From: Flammula alnicola
Lineage: Eukaryota; Basidiomycota; Agaricomycetes; Agaricales; Strophariaceae
Reading direction: 5' to 3'
Assembly: GCA_015499995.1 (NCBI GenBank)
Contig: JADNRV010000492.1
Span: 1 to 30,137, forward strand
DNA length: 30,137 bases
Shown in pieces: positions 1 through 13,551 of this stretch. Under the pieces are notes generated by a model. The model saw only the letters and a program-made list of their open reading frames with translations. It made no database searches and was not told the origin of the DNA. The first letter of the stretch is position 1, and every line of letters starts with the position of its first letter. Position numbers and translations under genes: made by a program.

Positions 1-69
1 TTTGCCCCAACCCTTGGCAGATTTGACGGTGAAGATTGCAGCATAGGTGGTGATAACCTCTTGCAAAAC
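1..69 (-). CDS. possible partial exon at left edge
   Basis: On the minus strand a pyrimidine-rich AG acceptor (complement of 70-71) is followed by 23 open codons running off the left edge, reading VLQEVITTYAAIFTV and then a Lys/Gly-rich end. The composition looks like a short conserved protein, possibly a small membrane protein, but I cannot name it. An ATG lies just upstream in the complement of 85-90 (MSNFSA), yet it is one base out of phase with this frame unless an intron or a missing base intervenes. If real, the gene would be divergent from polyubiquitin and share the 72-719 upstream region. Too little is inside the window to be confident. Confidence 0.25.
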
Positions 70-71
70 CT

Positions 72-2264
<2,193 letters not shown>

Positions 2265-2548
2265 ACGATTATTGTTGTTGGTCCTTTGTAGTCGGCCTAT
2301 TGTAACTAGCGCGAGTTATTGACGTACATGTAGCACTGGATGCGAATGAATTGAACTGTGATGATGATGTATTGTGCGAAAGCTGTGGCATGCAGTGACC
2401 TGCTTACCTAAGTCCGAAGGTCTTTTTCCCGACGAGATAGGTGTCAGGGTCACCGCGCAAACTTGGGCCGCCACAGCACTCTGCTCTTTTCTCTCTTGAC
2501 CATCATCCCCCCACTTTCCTCTTCCCTTCGCACCAGGCCATTGCCCCC

Positions 2549-5500
2549 ATGGCACCAGCCTCCTCAACTTCCCGCGTCTCGTCCTCGTCCACCGCCCTCA
2601 CATGGCGCCCAACGAAGATCATGCATATGCGCGACCTCTCAAAGGACGACGACTTCCTCAGCCATCTGCTCGTAGAGAAGCTAGGCACGGGCACAGTTCC
2701 CTTACTCGTTCACAAGATGGATTCATCGAGACGACTGCCCAAGACGGACACCCAGGACCTCATGAGAATAGTGAGACGCGTGAGTCTCCCAACTTCGTGT
2801 CGCTTTTTGCGTGCAGCATCCATGTTTACGCGACTTGCTCATCCATCGTGTTTTTTTAAAGCTTGTCGGCAGTAAAGCCCCACTCCAGCAGGTCGTCCGT
2901 CAGGCTGTTGATGAATTACTCGAGTACGTGTCTTGTGCGCTTCTCCGTATCCACATCGCTCCGTATCCACATCGCTCCGTACCCACACCGCCCTCCGTCC
3001 CCTTTGATGTCAGCGTCCTAACTGTCTGTTCTCCGTCGTAGACTACCCCCTATACGTTATTATCTCAAGTCATATACCCAAAAACAGATCAACGCCTTCG
3101 CCACGTGAGTACGGCGTCCCTCCTTGTCATTCATCCTCTCACAAACCCCCCTCTATTCACAGCCATGCTGCCCGTTACTGCGAGCTTTATCAGCCTTCGG
3201 GTTCAATTGAAATCGCACACACGTCGCGCTACTCCCACCACACTGGCAAATCCGAGCTATGTATTTTAGCAACACGTAATCTCGCCCCTGGCACCGTCAT
3301 CACAGAGCTCAAGGGTTCCATGGCCAACTTGACGGACGAAGAGGATAAAGAGCTTAAGCGCACAGACCTCAGAAACTCTGATATCCGACGTGATTTCAGC
3401 GTCATTCACTCAAAATCGATGAAGAAAAACCACCTGTTCTTGGGCCCGGCCCGATTTGTCAATGTGAGTAATTGCGTTCTCAAGTCTGGTGACGCTGGTT
3501 TCTGATATGGAACAACAGCACGATTGTGATAACAACTGCGAGTTATTCCGTGAGGGCAGATATATCACATTTAGGGTCCTCAGGCCAATTGCCATAGGCG
3601 AAGAAATAACAGCGCATTATGGCGACGGATACTGTACGTGCCGTGTCCTTATAGTGACATCGCTTACTAACATGTGTTCTAGTCGGCAAGAAGAACAGGC
3701 ACTGTCTGTGCGAGACTTGCGAGAAGAATGGCAGAGGAGGTTACTCTCCTGATCACCAGGATGACGAACCTGAATCTAGTTCGGATTCCAGTTCAGGCTC
3801 GGATTCAGACTCTGATTCCGATTCCGACACTTCCTCAAGCGACACAGATAGCGATCTTCCAGAGAAACCCATCTTGAACATCAACGAACGGCGGACACGA
3901 CGCGGGGTTTACGCGATTACAAAACCCAAAGAAGGAGATAGCGACAGCGATAATGACGACGACGACGATGATAAAGTGCCATTGGCCGACGCAAAGGATA
4001 TTCCTGCAGATGGCGAAATTGAATTAACAGCTGAAATTGACACAGGGTCCGAATTGACATCACTGGCACCTTCCATGCCCCCGTCTGATGGTTCTAGCCC
4101 TGCAAAGCATTCAACCCATGGTCTCATGACGCCCGACCGTAATCTTGGATTATCACGTTCGTCCTCTTCCCTCACTGAGTTGACGTCTTCTACGGGTCGC
4201 TCTACACCAAAGAGCAATCAATCTACGCCTTTTCGTTCCATTATCTCAACCCGCCGACAACGCGCAAAAGAATCGCAAGCGAATGCGAGCACGAACAAGA
4301 CCAAGAGCAATTCTTTGCCCAAAGATGCTTCTCCCAGTATCAGTGTCGAACCCTCCCCGAAACGCCTCACACGGTCAATTTCTTCTCTGAGGTTGAACGA
4401 GAAAAAGACGAAAGGCAAGGCTACACCTACGCCGATTCCGACCCCGCGATCTGGAAGGCTATCGAAAGGTAAAGATAAGGAGGAGACGAACATCAAAAAG
4501 GAAGAAGTCGAGACGCGCGTTCTGCGTGCCCGTCCTTCTACAGTTGTTGTTGAGGCGCCCAAGGAGCCCGTCAAACCTGACGTGCCCCGAGGCCCTGACG
4601 GCAAACTTTTGCCTACGTGTTCCACGTGTTCGAATGTTTTGCCTTTAATTGCTGTAGACTCCAAGGTCGTCTGGGGCCTTGGAGTGGAAGCCGGGAAGAA
4701 GAAGAAGAATGTCAAGCATGATTGTCCTCGGTATGTCGATTTTTTTTTGCGTTTTCGTGACGAATCAGCTCATATATACGCATATAATAGATGCTTGCGT
4801 CACTTCGCCATCTATCAGCAACTATGGCCTTCTCGTGTAGCTCCTCATGGAACGATCTCAGCAACCCCTCGCCAGGAAACTCCTGTTGAAGTTATTACGA
4901 AGAAAGTGACCCATAAAGGGTTACCTGTTCTTGATCGTAAACTTGCAGCCGCAGCTTCAGCTTGTTCCCGAAATCCAAGAAGTCGAAGAAACACGAACGC
5001 GAGGACGAGGAGGAAGAGGAACAGCGGTCTCTCAAGCGACGAAAGTCGGAACCCGAGCCGGTCCTCCACAAAGCGAAAGTGACTAAGACGTACTCCTCTA
5101 GCGCTCGAAAATCCAGGCTCGATCCTCTCCCGGAACCTCCTACGAAACGTAAACGTGGTCGGCCACGCCTCTCCTCGCCGAAGAGGGTTGTCAGGCCCAA
5201 AGTCAAGGTCGAAGAGCCTGCTCCTGAAGGCGAGAAGTCTCTGCTATTTCAGCCGAGAGCAGTCAACGGACGATTCGGAAAGAAAGACAAATCGCCTAGG
5301 AAGAACGGTGAATCCACCTCGCCTACCAGCTCATCGAGTCGAAAGGGGCGTTCAGGAGGGCAAGACAGCGACGACGAGAATGACCAGCGCAAGTGGATCT
5401 CCCCGCGTCGCAAGCGTTCTAGCGATAATATAGAAGAGCTGGAAGAATCTCCTCGCAAGAAGGCGACCAAGCAAAAGCAGCCTCTCGTCGAAGAGGACGT

Positions 5501-6221
5501 GCGCGAAGAGGCTGCTGCGCAGAGAGTCCTGCCACGCCCCCTTTCAGGCTTCCGCGGCGGAAGGCTCTTCTCCAATCCAAACCCTCTGCAATTCGCCCTG
5601 TACGCCTGGGCTGGTCCTGTTGTCCTTGATGACTCGTCCTCCTCTGACGACGAGAAGCATCCTGAGACCCCTGAGGATGCTGATTCCATTACGGCAGGCG
5701 TTATTACGCCCGAAGAAGATACCCCGTCGTTCACTCCTCCCGCCGCTGTTATTATTCCAAGAGCACCTCTAACTTACAAACCTTCGCCATTCGCGTTTGC
5801 TAAGAATCGCTGGAATGGAGGTTCGGCGAGTCTTGCCCCAGTAGGCGGCGCCAGAAAGACAACTTTAGGTAAACAGAAGAAGGCATATCTTTCAGACGAA
5901 GAGGTAAGCCAGCGTTCTCGATGTTTTCATAGGGGGTTATGTGACTGATGAATTTATTTTTGTTAGAGTCCTGGGATGTCTCCTCTGGACAGCGAGAGGT
6001 CGCTTAGTCCTCTTCCCAACGATCACCCATCACCTATTTCATCCGACGATGGCACCACCCTTCCTCACAAACTGCGACACATCTATCCCGTTCTTCATCC
6101 CGCTTCTGCCTCCAACGCTTACATTCCGAAAAGCACCACATTCCCATCTCAAAGCACAGAGATTCCCCTCAATTTCATTCGCGCTGGCTGGGACGATGCC
6201 TCCGACGCTTCAGAAGCCTGA
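2549..6221 (+). CDS. SET9: histone H4-K20 methyltransferase, Set9/Suv4-20 family
   Basis: Eight exons: 2549-2779, 2862-2923, 3042-3104, 3163-3463, 3519-3633, 3683-4730, 4791-5903, 5967-6221, giving about 1062 residues. The N-terminal 270 residues hold the SET domain: NHDC at 219-222, GEEITAHYGDGYF ending at 258, then the post-SET cysteines CLCETC at 265-270. The order and the YGDGYFG motif match Suv4-20/Set9, which methylates H4K20 using S-adenosylmethionine and supports 53BP1/Crb2-type checkpoint signalling. A Ser/Asp-rich tract, many basic and Ser/Pro-rich stretches and a second Cys/His cluster (CSTC, then HDCPRC about 4610-4800) form a long tail. Frame is lost near 4967-4969: the region before reads LPVLDRKLAAAA and that after reads LFPKSKKSKK one base off; no GT-AG intron with correct phase joins them, so a base is probably missing from CCC. 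Family is sure; the exact tail is less so. Confidence 0.88.
2943..2990 (+). repeat. three 16-bp tandem repeats inside a SET9 intron
   Basis: Within the second intron of the SET9 gene (2924-3041) the unit CTCCGTATCCACATCG occurs twice exactly and a third time with two changes, at 2943-2958, 2959-2974 and 2975-2990. It accounts for this intron being one of the longer ones in the window (118 bp). Probably a simple slippage expansion. Confidence 0.9.
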
Positions 6222-6559
6222 ACCCTTTACGAGCACAGTTTTTCTTTTTATCTTGGTCCGTTCAGTTGTTGTGTAATTATTATCCAAGCGCATTATCATT
6301 ATCGTTTCAATTGCAAGTCCAACTGTCGTGTTTATTAACATAACTTTCTTCAATTAATGTACAAGTATGCATGTCTTCCATACATATTTTCTCGTCATCC
6401 ATCCCAACCATGGCAATAGATCGCAATCTGTCTCAACTGTATAATTCTGTAACCAAAGTCAAGAATACAAGCCTTGTTCCCTGAAAGAATGCATAGCAAA
6501 TTTGATTATTACGAGTAAACATCGACAGATGATTGATATTCAAGTCTTGCGTTCTAAAT
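6222..6559. other. convergent 3' intergenic region
   Basis: This 338-bp AT-rich stretch lies between the stop codons of SET9 (+) and CCT6 (-). It should contain both 3' untranslated regions and polyadenylation signals. I see no reading frame or RNA gene here. Confidence 0.7.
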
Positions 6560-8611
6560 CTATTGCTGTCCATCAGGTCTCAGCGAACTGCGTCCCGCAC
6601 GCAAGATTTCATCTGTCGATAACAGATTCACCGCAATAACCGAGCTGGAAAATTTATGAGCATTCAATTCGACCAGGAAACAGTCAGGACGAGCTTACCA
6701 AGAGTGCAGCATTTGTCTTTTCACCCTGTAGTTATCCCAGATACCTTCAACGGTCGGGTCGAATGGCTCTCCGGATTGCAGATCGATACCAACGACGTTG
6801 CCTTCTGCTTGCTCATCCTGTAGGGCCACTACAACATCCTGCACGTCGAAACCACCGTTTTGGGCCAGGGTCTTTGGGATGATCAATAGAGCATCCGCGA
6901 ACGCCTGAACACCCATTTTGACACGACCTTTGGCGTTTTTCTTCACGGGTCCGCTCAGATAGGCCGAACACGCAACCTCGAACGCTCCGGCACCAGGGAT
7001 AAGACACTCATCCTCGATAGCGTTCTTGACAGCCCGTAGACCATCACGAAGGGCATCTTGAATTTGCTGGGTTGTGTAGGGATTGGGGCCTTTAATGAGG
7101 AGTGTGACAGATTTGGGATCTTTGACCTCTTCGATGAACGTGAACTTCTCTTCTCCTAGTGTGTACTCGTAAACAAGTCCTGCCCAGCCAAGTACCGAAG
7201 GAGTAAGGTCATCAACTGAGTTTTGTGCGACTCCTCCGCAGATGAGTTGAAGTCTATGGCATGATTAGATATGTTGAGTTGGTAGCACGAATCGGCCCAC
7301 CTTTCCATATTCCGTCGCTTTGCTCTTCGCAGGGCGAAAATGCCATTCTTGGCAAGAACGTCCAAGCTCATTGGATCGATACCCTTCTGGTTGATGATGA
7401 CAAAGTTTTTCTTCTTTTCCTTCGAGTCGACGGCTTGATCGCAAACGAGATTCTTGAGGGCGACGATCTTTTGAAGTTTGGCATCAAGGAATTTGCGCTC
7501 GGATTCCACGAGTGTTTCACGCTGCTCTGCAGAGGAGTAGAAGAAACCGGAATTTACTTCACTGAAACAGATGGTTCATTAGCAGAAAATATTGGATATC
7601 GTGAATGTTACTCGCGTTTTTTCGTACTCCAAACTGACGTTCAAGATAAGCACAAAAGCATTCTCGACACGCTTGGGCATGTCAGGATGTCTTGCACCGT
7701 GATCAAGGACAAGTCCACGAATAAGCTGAGTTTCTGATGCCGTTCTGTGTTGCATTTTCATGATTTCGACCATATGCAGATCTATTGGCTCTCGGAATTC
7801 ATCCTTCGCGCCTAGACCAAGTTTTAGTCTTGCATTGATATAGAGAATGAGAATGCAAACCGACCTGGTCCTGGTGTGCGGGGACGAATGGCTATCACGG
7901 CATCGACAACATCCGCAGCAAGTTGTTTTGCGAGACTGGCATTAACTTTGGTTGCTAATGAGGTGTTGGCAATGTTAATTAGGGTTGCACGATCCATCTT
8001 CACCGACACCTTGAATGTATCAAGGAACTAGATAGAAGAATAGAACGTCATATGAAGCGAGGAAGAGTCATGATAGTTATAGAATCCTTACAGCAAGTGC
8101 CTCCTTTTTGGCGAGGTCAAACCCTTCACCAATCACTGTGGGGTGAACTCCTTCTGAGATGAAACGATCGGCCTGCTTCAATAACTCTCCGACAAGAAGC
8201 ACAACAGAGGTTGTTCCGTCTCCAACTTGATCGTCTTGCGCTACAGCCGTTCGGGCAATCATGGCTGCGGTAGGATTTTGGATTTGCATTTCTGAGAGCA
8301 GGACCTTTCCATCTTTTGTCATCTTGATTTGGCCAGCACCGTCCACAAGCATTTTCAACGTTCCTCGTGGCCCTAAATCGAAGAAATAGCAAAGGCTCAG
8401 TAAGCCACGCGAAGAATTTTAACGCGCAATACCCAAGCAATACCCACCTAGGTTACCCTTAACGACATTTGCAAGCCCCATTGCTCCAGTGGTGTTCACC
8501 TAACAGCAGAGATAAATATCAATTGAACAGGAAAGTAAAGAAACATACCTGGAGAGCAGCCGCCCTCTTCACACTCTCCGCCTTTGGGTTGATGAGCTCG
8601 ATGCTGGACAT
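6560..8611 (-). CDS. CCT6: T-complex protein 1 subunit zeta (CCT6)
   Basis: Encodes 551 residues, normal for the family. Exons in gene order: 8549-8611, 8448-8499, 8372?-8092, 7865-8027, 7616-7811, 7301-7561, 6699-7253, 6560-6644 (the third spans 8092-8372). CCT6 is one of eight subunits of the cytosolic TRiC ring that folds actin, tubulin and others with ATP. The ATPase motif GDGTTS is at residues 89-94, preceded by the nucleotide-binding [14 protein letters not shown]. Zeta-specific stretches include [28 protein letters not shown] and [11 protein letters not shown]. The C-terminus reads [10 protein letters not shown]. The intron at 7562-7615 starts with GC instead of GT: splicing there restores the conserved EYEKTEVNSGFF exactly, while the nearby GT would bring an immediate stop. 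The start [13 protein letters not shown] matches other fungal CCT6 proteins. An ACTCGAGTA element lies about 230 bp upstream at 8840-8848. Confidence 0.96.
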
Positions 8612-8994
8612 GTTAAGATTGGGCTGAGCAGAAATACGCGTTCAGACTTGTTTTGTATCTGACCGCGCCTACCTGAATTCAGGCTCCGCTTCAACTTGAG
8701 CCATTATCTTATCAGCTTCAGCTTTAAACTGAGCAAGATCTCGTCTCACTACCCTATAAACATGTTTGAATACATCAACAACCTTAAGGTCCTAGAGATT
8801 AGCAATTTACAGAGCTTAACGATGCAAAGTGTCCGATGAACTCGAGTATAGCAAGATTGTACAAGAAATGTCAAGATCAAAACCAATCAACAAAAGCGAG
8901 ACGTAGTCGTTGAAATTTGAAACTTCACAGACACAATGTCCACAAAAAGGTCCTAGAAATGGGAGGTCCATAATACATACATTCGTGTTTTATG
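8612..8994 (-). other. CCT6 leader and spacer with an exon-like orphan frame
   Basis: Between the CCT6 start and the stop of the next minus-strand gene. On the minus strand an AG acceptor at the complement of 8754-8755 opens 27 codons (8669-8753) reading VVRRDLAQFKAEADKIMAQ and ending in a TAG stop; the internal ATG at 8704 would make an 11-residue upstream frame in the CCT6 leader. It is not in phase with CCT6 with or without the possible 39-bp intron 8634-8672. The rest is AT-rich and includes ACTCGAGTA at 8840-8848. I cannot assign the orphan frame to a gene. Confidence 0.4.
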
Positions 8995-11800
8995 TCACTG
9001 AACAAACATCCCCTTGGTATTCCTCGATGCATGATGAGAAGAATCCGCAAGAGGGCTTTCAGGGCAAGAAGGAGCCGCTGATGGCGAATGGTGCTGCAAT
9101 CGCTGACGTGATGGCTCTGTTTCGCCGTTTTTCCAAGCTTCATCGATTTCTTGCAGAAGATGAAGAATCCGCTTGTAAGGATTTGAACCGTGTTTAAGAG
9201 GTGTGGGATCATTGATCAGGTCCGTGACGCGAGGATCTTCGTAATGACGCCCTTGTTTACCATATAGATTCAGGAGATCCATGGTTTCGTTGCAATTTTT
9301 AAGGTAATCTTTATCTTCAACCTTGAGCGCTCGAACAATATGGATCTGAGAATAATCTTGTCAGCATGCAACGCAATGTCACGACATAAATGACATACGT
9401 CCTCGATGAGCTGAGTGAAACCGGGAACTGGTTTCCCGCGTAAAGCCTTACACTTTTGCCTGACAAATTCGTATTGCTTGACGACATCCAATACTTTCTT
9501 CCCAGCTTGAGCTTTGTAAAATTCAGACCATGATCGATCTTCCTGCAAGAGACGATCAACAGCTCTGATGAAGGGCTCATCAGGCGGTACAGATTCCTCG
9601 CCGTCGTCGTCTGACTGATCAGGTCGAGGGGCGTGGAGTGGTCCTTGGTTAGGAGAAGGAGAGAGCGGAGGACGTGGCGGTGATAAAGGTGGAGGATCCG
9701 GGAATGTGTACTGAAGTTGATGCACTTCTTTTATAGAATTTCGTTTTCGCTTGGAAGTGGAAGAGCCCGAGGCATCAGCGCTTGAATGACCAGGATAATG
9801 TGGGCTCGTGTGGCGCGGACTTTGCGTGGGAGATTGTCGCCAGGCGTAGTCGTGTCGAGGAACTTTGTTTAGGACCGGATGCGGTTGGGCGGTAGGACCT
9901 GCGCTGTCGTAGTCATCAAACGACGGAGAGTTCGCCCGTTTCTTAGGATCGCGTTGAGTTTCGCTTGATCCCCGTCGCGAGTCAACAACATCCATCCGGT
10001 CGGAATGTGCATCATACTCATCGTAGGCTGGAGTCAACAGCTCAGATGGAATTTTTGGAGGAGGAGGGGCTGCACCATGAGGGGGAAGCTACTCAAATAT
10101 TTAGAGTATTCTAAGGTGACCTAAATGGCAAGTAAAACTCACCATTTCAACGACTAAGTCCAGAGTTCTGTCTGGTTGTATAACCACATTTGCCGACATA
10201 AATTCGTCCACGTTGTCGGCCGATACTCGTAGAATAAACTGCCTATACTTTCCGCGCAGTGTATATGCTCTGGCAGGTCCTGTTTGCATGAATGAGCAAA
10301 ATGAAATATAAGGTCGAGTTTCCAGGAAGGAAGTTACCATCTATCCTTGAGAGGCCAGTCTGCAATTCCTGGGTCTGTGGAGGGACAAATACGTAAGTAG
10401 AAGGCAGGGAAAACATCTGGCATTACTCACAAGATCCATTGCATCAGCCCAAAACCCATCTTCCGGGTCATCGCCTGGGCGTAAGGGCACTTTGACTTCA
10501 GCGAGCTGATGATCGACTGTTCCACTTCGCAAATCCTGTATCAGGATTGTGACCATACGAAGCGGTTGTTTGCTTCGCTTTTGAGCTGAAAGCATGTACG
10601 GTTAGGGTAGAGATATAATATCTGAAGAGATTTTATCGCGTACAAGGGCTCTCAGAGCTTTGTCCAGAACCATTAAAGTGTGATGCAGTGCCGCCTGAGG
10701 CTTGTTGATGGCCTCTCGCCCGATACTGCTGCTCTCGAGGGGGTGACATAGAATCCATACGGTCCGCCGGTTGAGAATCGTAGTCGCGACGATAATAAGG
10801 AGCACCAGCCGCTGACGATGCTGATGCATGGTACGAAGACGAGGATGCACTAGAATTTGGAGGTTGGTAGGAATGATTTGAAGGAGGCGGTTGTTGAGAG
10901 TGATGTGCACCGCGCTGACTCGTTTGCCTATGCCCTTCGTTATAACTAGATTGTGGTTGTCTGCTCTTTTCTGGTTGAGCTCGGCTCCTGGACGGTGGTG
11001 GTGGTGGCGGCGGCGGAGGCCTGCTTGAAACAGAATTGCGCGAATCCGAGGAAGTTTTTCGAAGGGTGCTTGGTGTATTTGAAGACGCGGTTGAGCTACT
11101 CGGATATCCCCCATTGGACGAAATCGACACTGTAGGGGAATCTTGGCGTCCAGTGCCCTTTGCAGCGGCAGCTACGCCGCGATACATAGAAGAATAAGGC
11201 CCTGGCCCATGGTCTAGTGGCGGGTCTGCACTGGGGGTCGGGTCGTATGTCTGAATACGAAACCGCGACGTCTGTCCGGGATATGCTTCTGGTCGTCTAG
11301 GCCGCTTCGCAGGTTTCTTCGGTTTCTCGGGTTTAGGTTTGGGAGGAATAGGAACCTCTTGACCGGGTAAGAAAAAGCCAGGCTTTGGAACAGTCTCCGG
11401 CACTGCCTCATATGTGACGATGCTCTGTGGCGGCTGATTCGAAGAGAATGCCACAGCCTGGCGAATGAGGGGCCTTGCTGCCGGAGGTGGGGTGTCGTCG
11501 TCTGCAACGGCCTGCATCCTAGTATCACCATCATCCGAGATAGCCGGCGAAGGGATTCGTTTCGGCGCCTAGAGGATAAAGAACGAAATATTCGGTCAGA
11601 ACTCTAGGATTTCGTGGCTTTGAATCTACTAACAGGTCGCTCTTGAGAAGACTCTCGACTGCTGCTGTAGGAATGCCATGTTGTAAGAACGTGCCGAGTT
11701 GGAGTGAGAATCGAAGTTGAACAAACACATACGAGGAGCCATTCGCTGAGCGCAGCCTTCCACGACCGATCTCGCCATCGTACTCGGCCATCCGTGCCAT
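8995..11800 (-). CDS. proline/serine-rich protein of unknown function
   Basis: I do not recognise this family. Eight exons in gene order: 11733-11800, 11634-11664, 10644-11568, 10431-10585, 10338-10374, 10143-10279, 9399-10088, 8995-9345; all join in phase to 797 residues. The first 340 residues are low in complexity, with KPKPEKPKKPAKRPRRPE, a run of nine prolines, and Ser/Gln-rich stretches. The central part (about 342-451) is different: an ordered-looking, hydrophobic-patterned segment containing MVTILIQDL, TGLSRIDGPARAY and RQFILRVSADNVDEFM, likely a folded beta-rich domain. A second charged, Pro-rich linker with a nuclear-signal-like SKRKRNS follows, then a helical C-terminus (FIRAVDRLLQED, KKVLDVVKQYEF, LLNLYGKQGRHYEDPR). 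The composition suggests a nuclear scaffold or regulator; that is inference. The exon 2 acceptor is a CAGCAGCAG run, so one- or two-residue splice variants are possible. Confidence 0.75.
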
Positions 11801-12372
11801 TTTGCCAGGTGCAAAAAAGAGTGAAAGAAAAAAGCTCCACCTCAGGTGAATCGAAGGACCACCTATCTACGTCTGGTTTGTAGTTATCTGGCCCTTAAGT
11901 GAAATACGGTGCCAAGCTAGAGCCCTTTTAAAGTTGAACAACGACGAGAAAGGCAATTATGGATGGGGCTCTTTGACCAGGTGATTGTCAGACCTTTCGG
12001 GATACAACAGTCGTCTTGGGGGCCCTTGATATGAGGACGAATAAAGCCAACGGTGGGCGCGGATAAGCAGCCCTTGTTCAGGGCGTCCACTGCCCACTGA
12101 CACAGAATTGGCAGACAAACGAGCCTCAACACTTGACTCGCTTGTCCCGAGCCGGTCATCCCACGGTCCTCTGAAAATTGCTTGATTTGGTAATTTTGCA
12201 ATCCACCGGGGACACATGCCAGATATGACCTTCATACTTATCCGAATCGATAAGAAACCGCATCCGGTCATTATAACAAATACTTCCATTTACTATGCGC
12301 TCGTAATCAACCGAAACTGTACAAAAAACTACGAACCATTGAGATTCAAGTCCCCGTCTAGAGTAGTAATAT
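11801..12372. other. intergenic, no gene seen
   Basis: A 572-bp stretch between the start of the Pro/Ser-rich gene and the stop of the amidohydrolase-like gene, both on the minus strand. It should hold the promoter of the former and the 3' end of the latter. Short open frames on the minus strand overlap one another in different phases and show no family resemblance. Confidence 0.6.
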
Positions 12373-13551
12373 TTATAGCGTTGCTTCCTTCTTTCCGTAC
12401 ACCTTCTCAGCATTGCCGTAAAACACAGCGTCGACGAAATCTTGCTCGATCATGATGCCGAGCTCAGCGAGGGATTCCCTTGCGATCTCGTACCAGTCGC
12501 CAACATTGGAAGGACCTTTTGAAGAGGAAGACGGGGAAGATCCAAAAATGATACGTTGGTATCCAAAGGCTTCCATGACGGGTCCCACTAAACCAAACAA
12601 TGAGGGTTGGATGATGAGAAAGGCGAGGATGAACTTACGGTACATCTTAATCCGACGCTTCCATTCCTTTATTTGTTGGGTATCAGCAGTTTCGATGGGA
12701 CTACCAGGGAAAGGTGTCTGTGGGGTTGGGGCATCCCAGGCAGGTGGGAGGAACTTGACGTAGACTTGCGGGATCAGGGACAATGCAGCGACCTGAGACT
12801 GGAAGGCGAGATATGTCGGGTGGTTCATGAGCTTGACGATGGGCAAATCGAGGTCATGAGGAGGTGGTAGAATGTTGGCTGCAATTAGATGTCAATAACT
12901 GGCTCCACCAAACAGAAGGGACGACATACATAAGACAATTGGGGGTACAGTTTCAAGATCAGCAGACGCCTTGGCCATCAGATCTTCGAAACCCTCTAGC
13001 AGAGAGTCTGAGAGTGTTGCTTGGATGTCAATGTCGACTGGGTGACCCCGCTGGAGCGCCCACCTCAAGCCTGCGATGGCTTCGGGCGAAACCTTAGTGA
13101 AGATAGTCGACAAAGAGGTTGGAACTCCCGAAGACGAGATTAGGGTCTCGATAGCAGGATCTGGTTTTTCCAAATCAAAGGGAACTATATAAGAAATGAC
13201 CTGAGACTCCTTGGAGCTTGACTTGTATCTATGCAAGTTAATCTATAAGTCAGTGGCGAAAGGAAAGATCTTGCTGCTAATTACTTACTCGGTAAACGCT
13301 TTCTCGAGCTCTGAACCAGGCAGAGCAAGGACAATACCCCTTATCTTGCTGCCTAAGGCCTGGCCAGCTTCCTTCTTCCACTGACTGTAGCTCACGTCCT
13401 TGGAGACGACATTAGCGTCAATAACTTTGGCAGGGAGCAGGGTGCTGGGGCTGGGGGGCAGAGGGAACGATTCCAAAGTGCCAGAGTTGGGTGGCGTAAA
13501 CGCTGAGAGGGGAAGTTTGGGAAGATCTTTTGGAAATTTACGGGGTGCCAT
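12373..13551 (-). CDS. amidohydrolase-fold protein lacking metal ligands
   Basis: Four exons (13289-13551, 12930-13228, 12639-12878, 12373-12587) encode 338 residues. The C-terminus has the layout of amidohydrolase family 2 TIM-barrel proteins: GPVMEAFGYQRIIFGS, then a Trp-containing helix, then an FYGNAEKVYG ending. In active members the first strand carries a His-x-His metal site and the last a catalytic Asp (FGSDWP-like). Here the first strand reads KVIDANV and the last reads IFGSSPSSSS, so both are absent. It is therefore probably a non-catalytic or repurposed relative. No signal peptide is seen, so it is likely cytosolic. A start at 13551 gives MAPRKFPKDLPKLP. The 159 bp upstream separate it from the next minus-strand gene. 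Family assignment rests on pattern memory and is moderately sure. Confidence 0.7.

Noticed and set aside
4218..5734. Minus-strand open frames of 100-165 codons under SET9
   Set aside because: Mirror of Ser/Lys/Glu-rich coding sequence on the plus strand; composition is low-complexity and there are no splice or start signals supporting them.
8634..8672. 39-bp intron linking the upstream exon-like frame to CCT6
   Set aside because: Too short for efficient splicing and the resulting frame does not match CCT6 phase; the ATG at 8611 matches fungal CCT6 starts.
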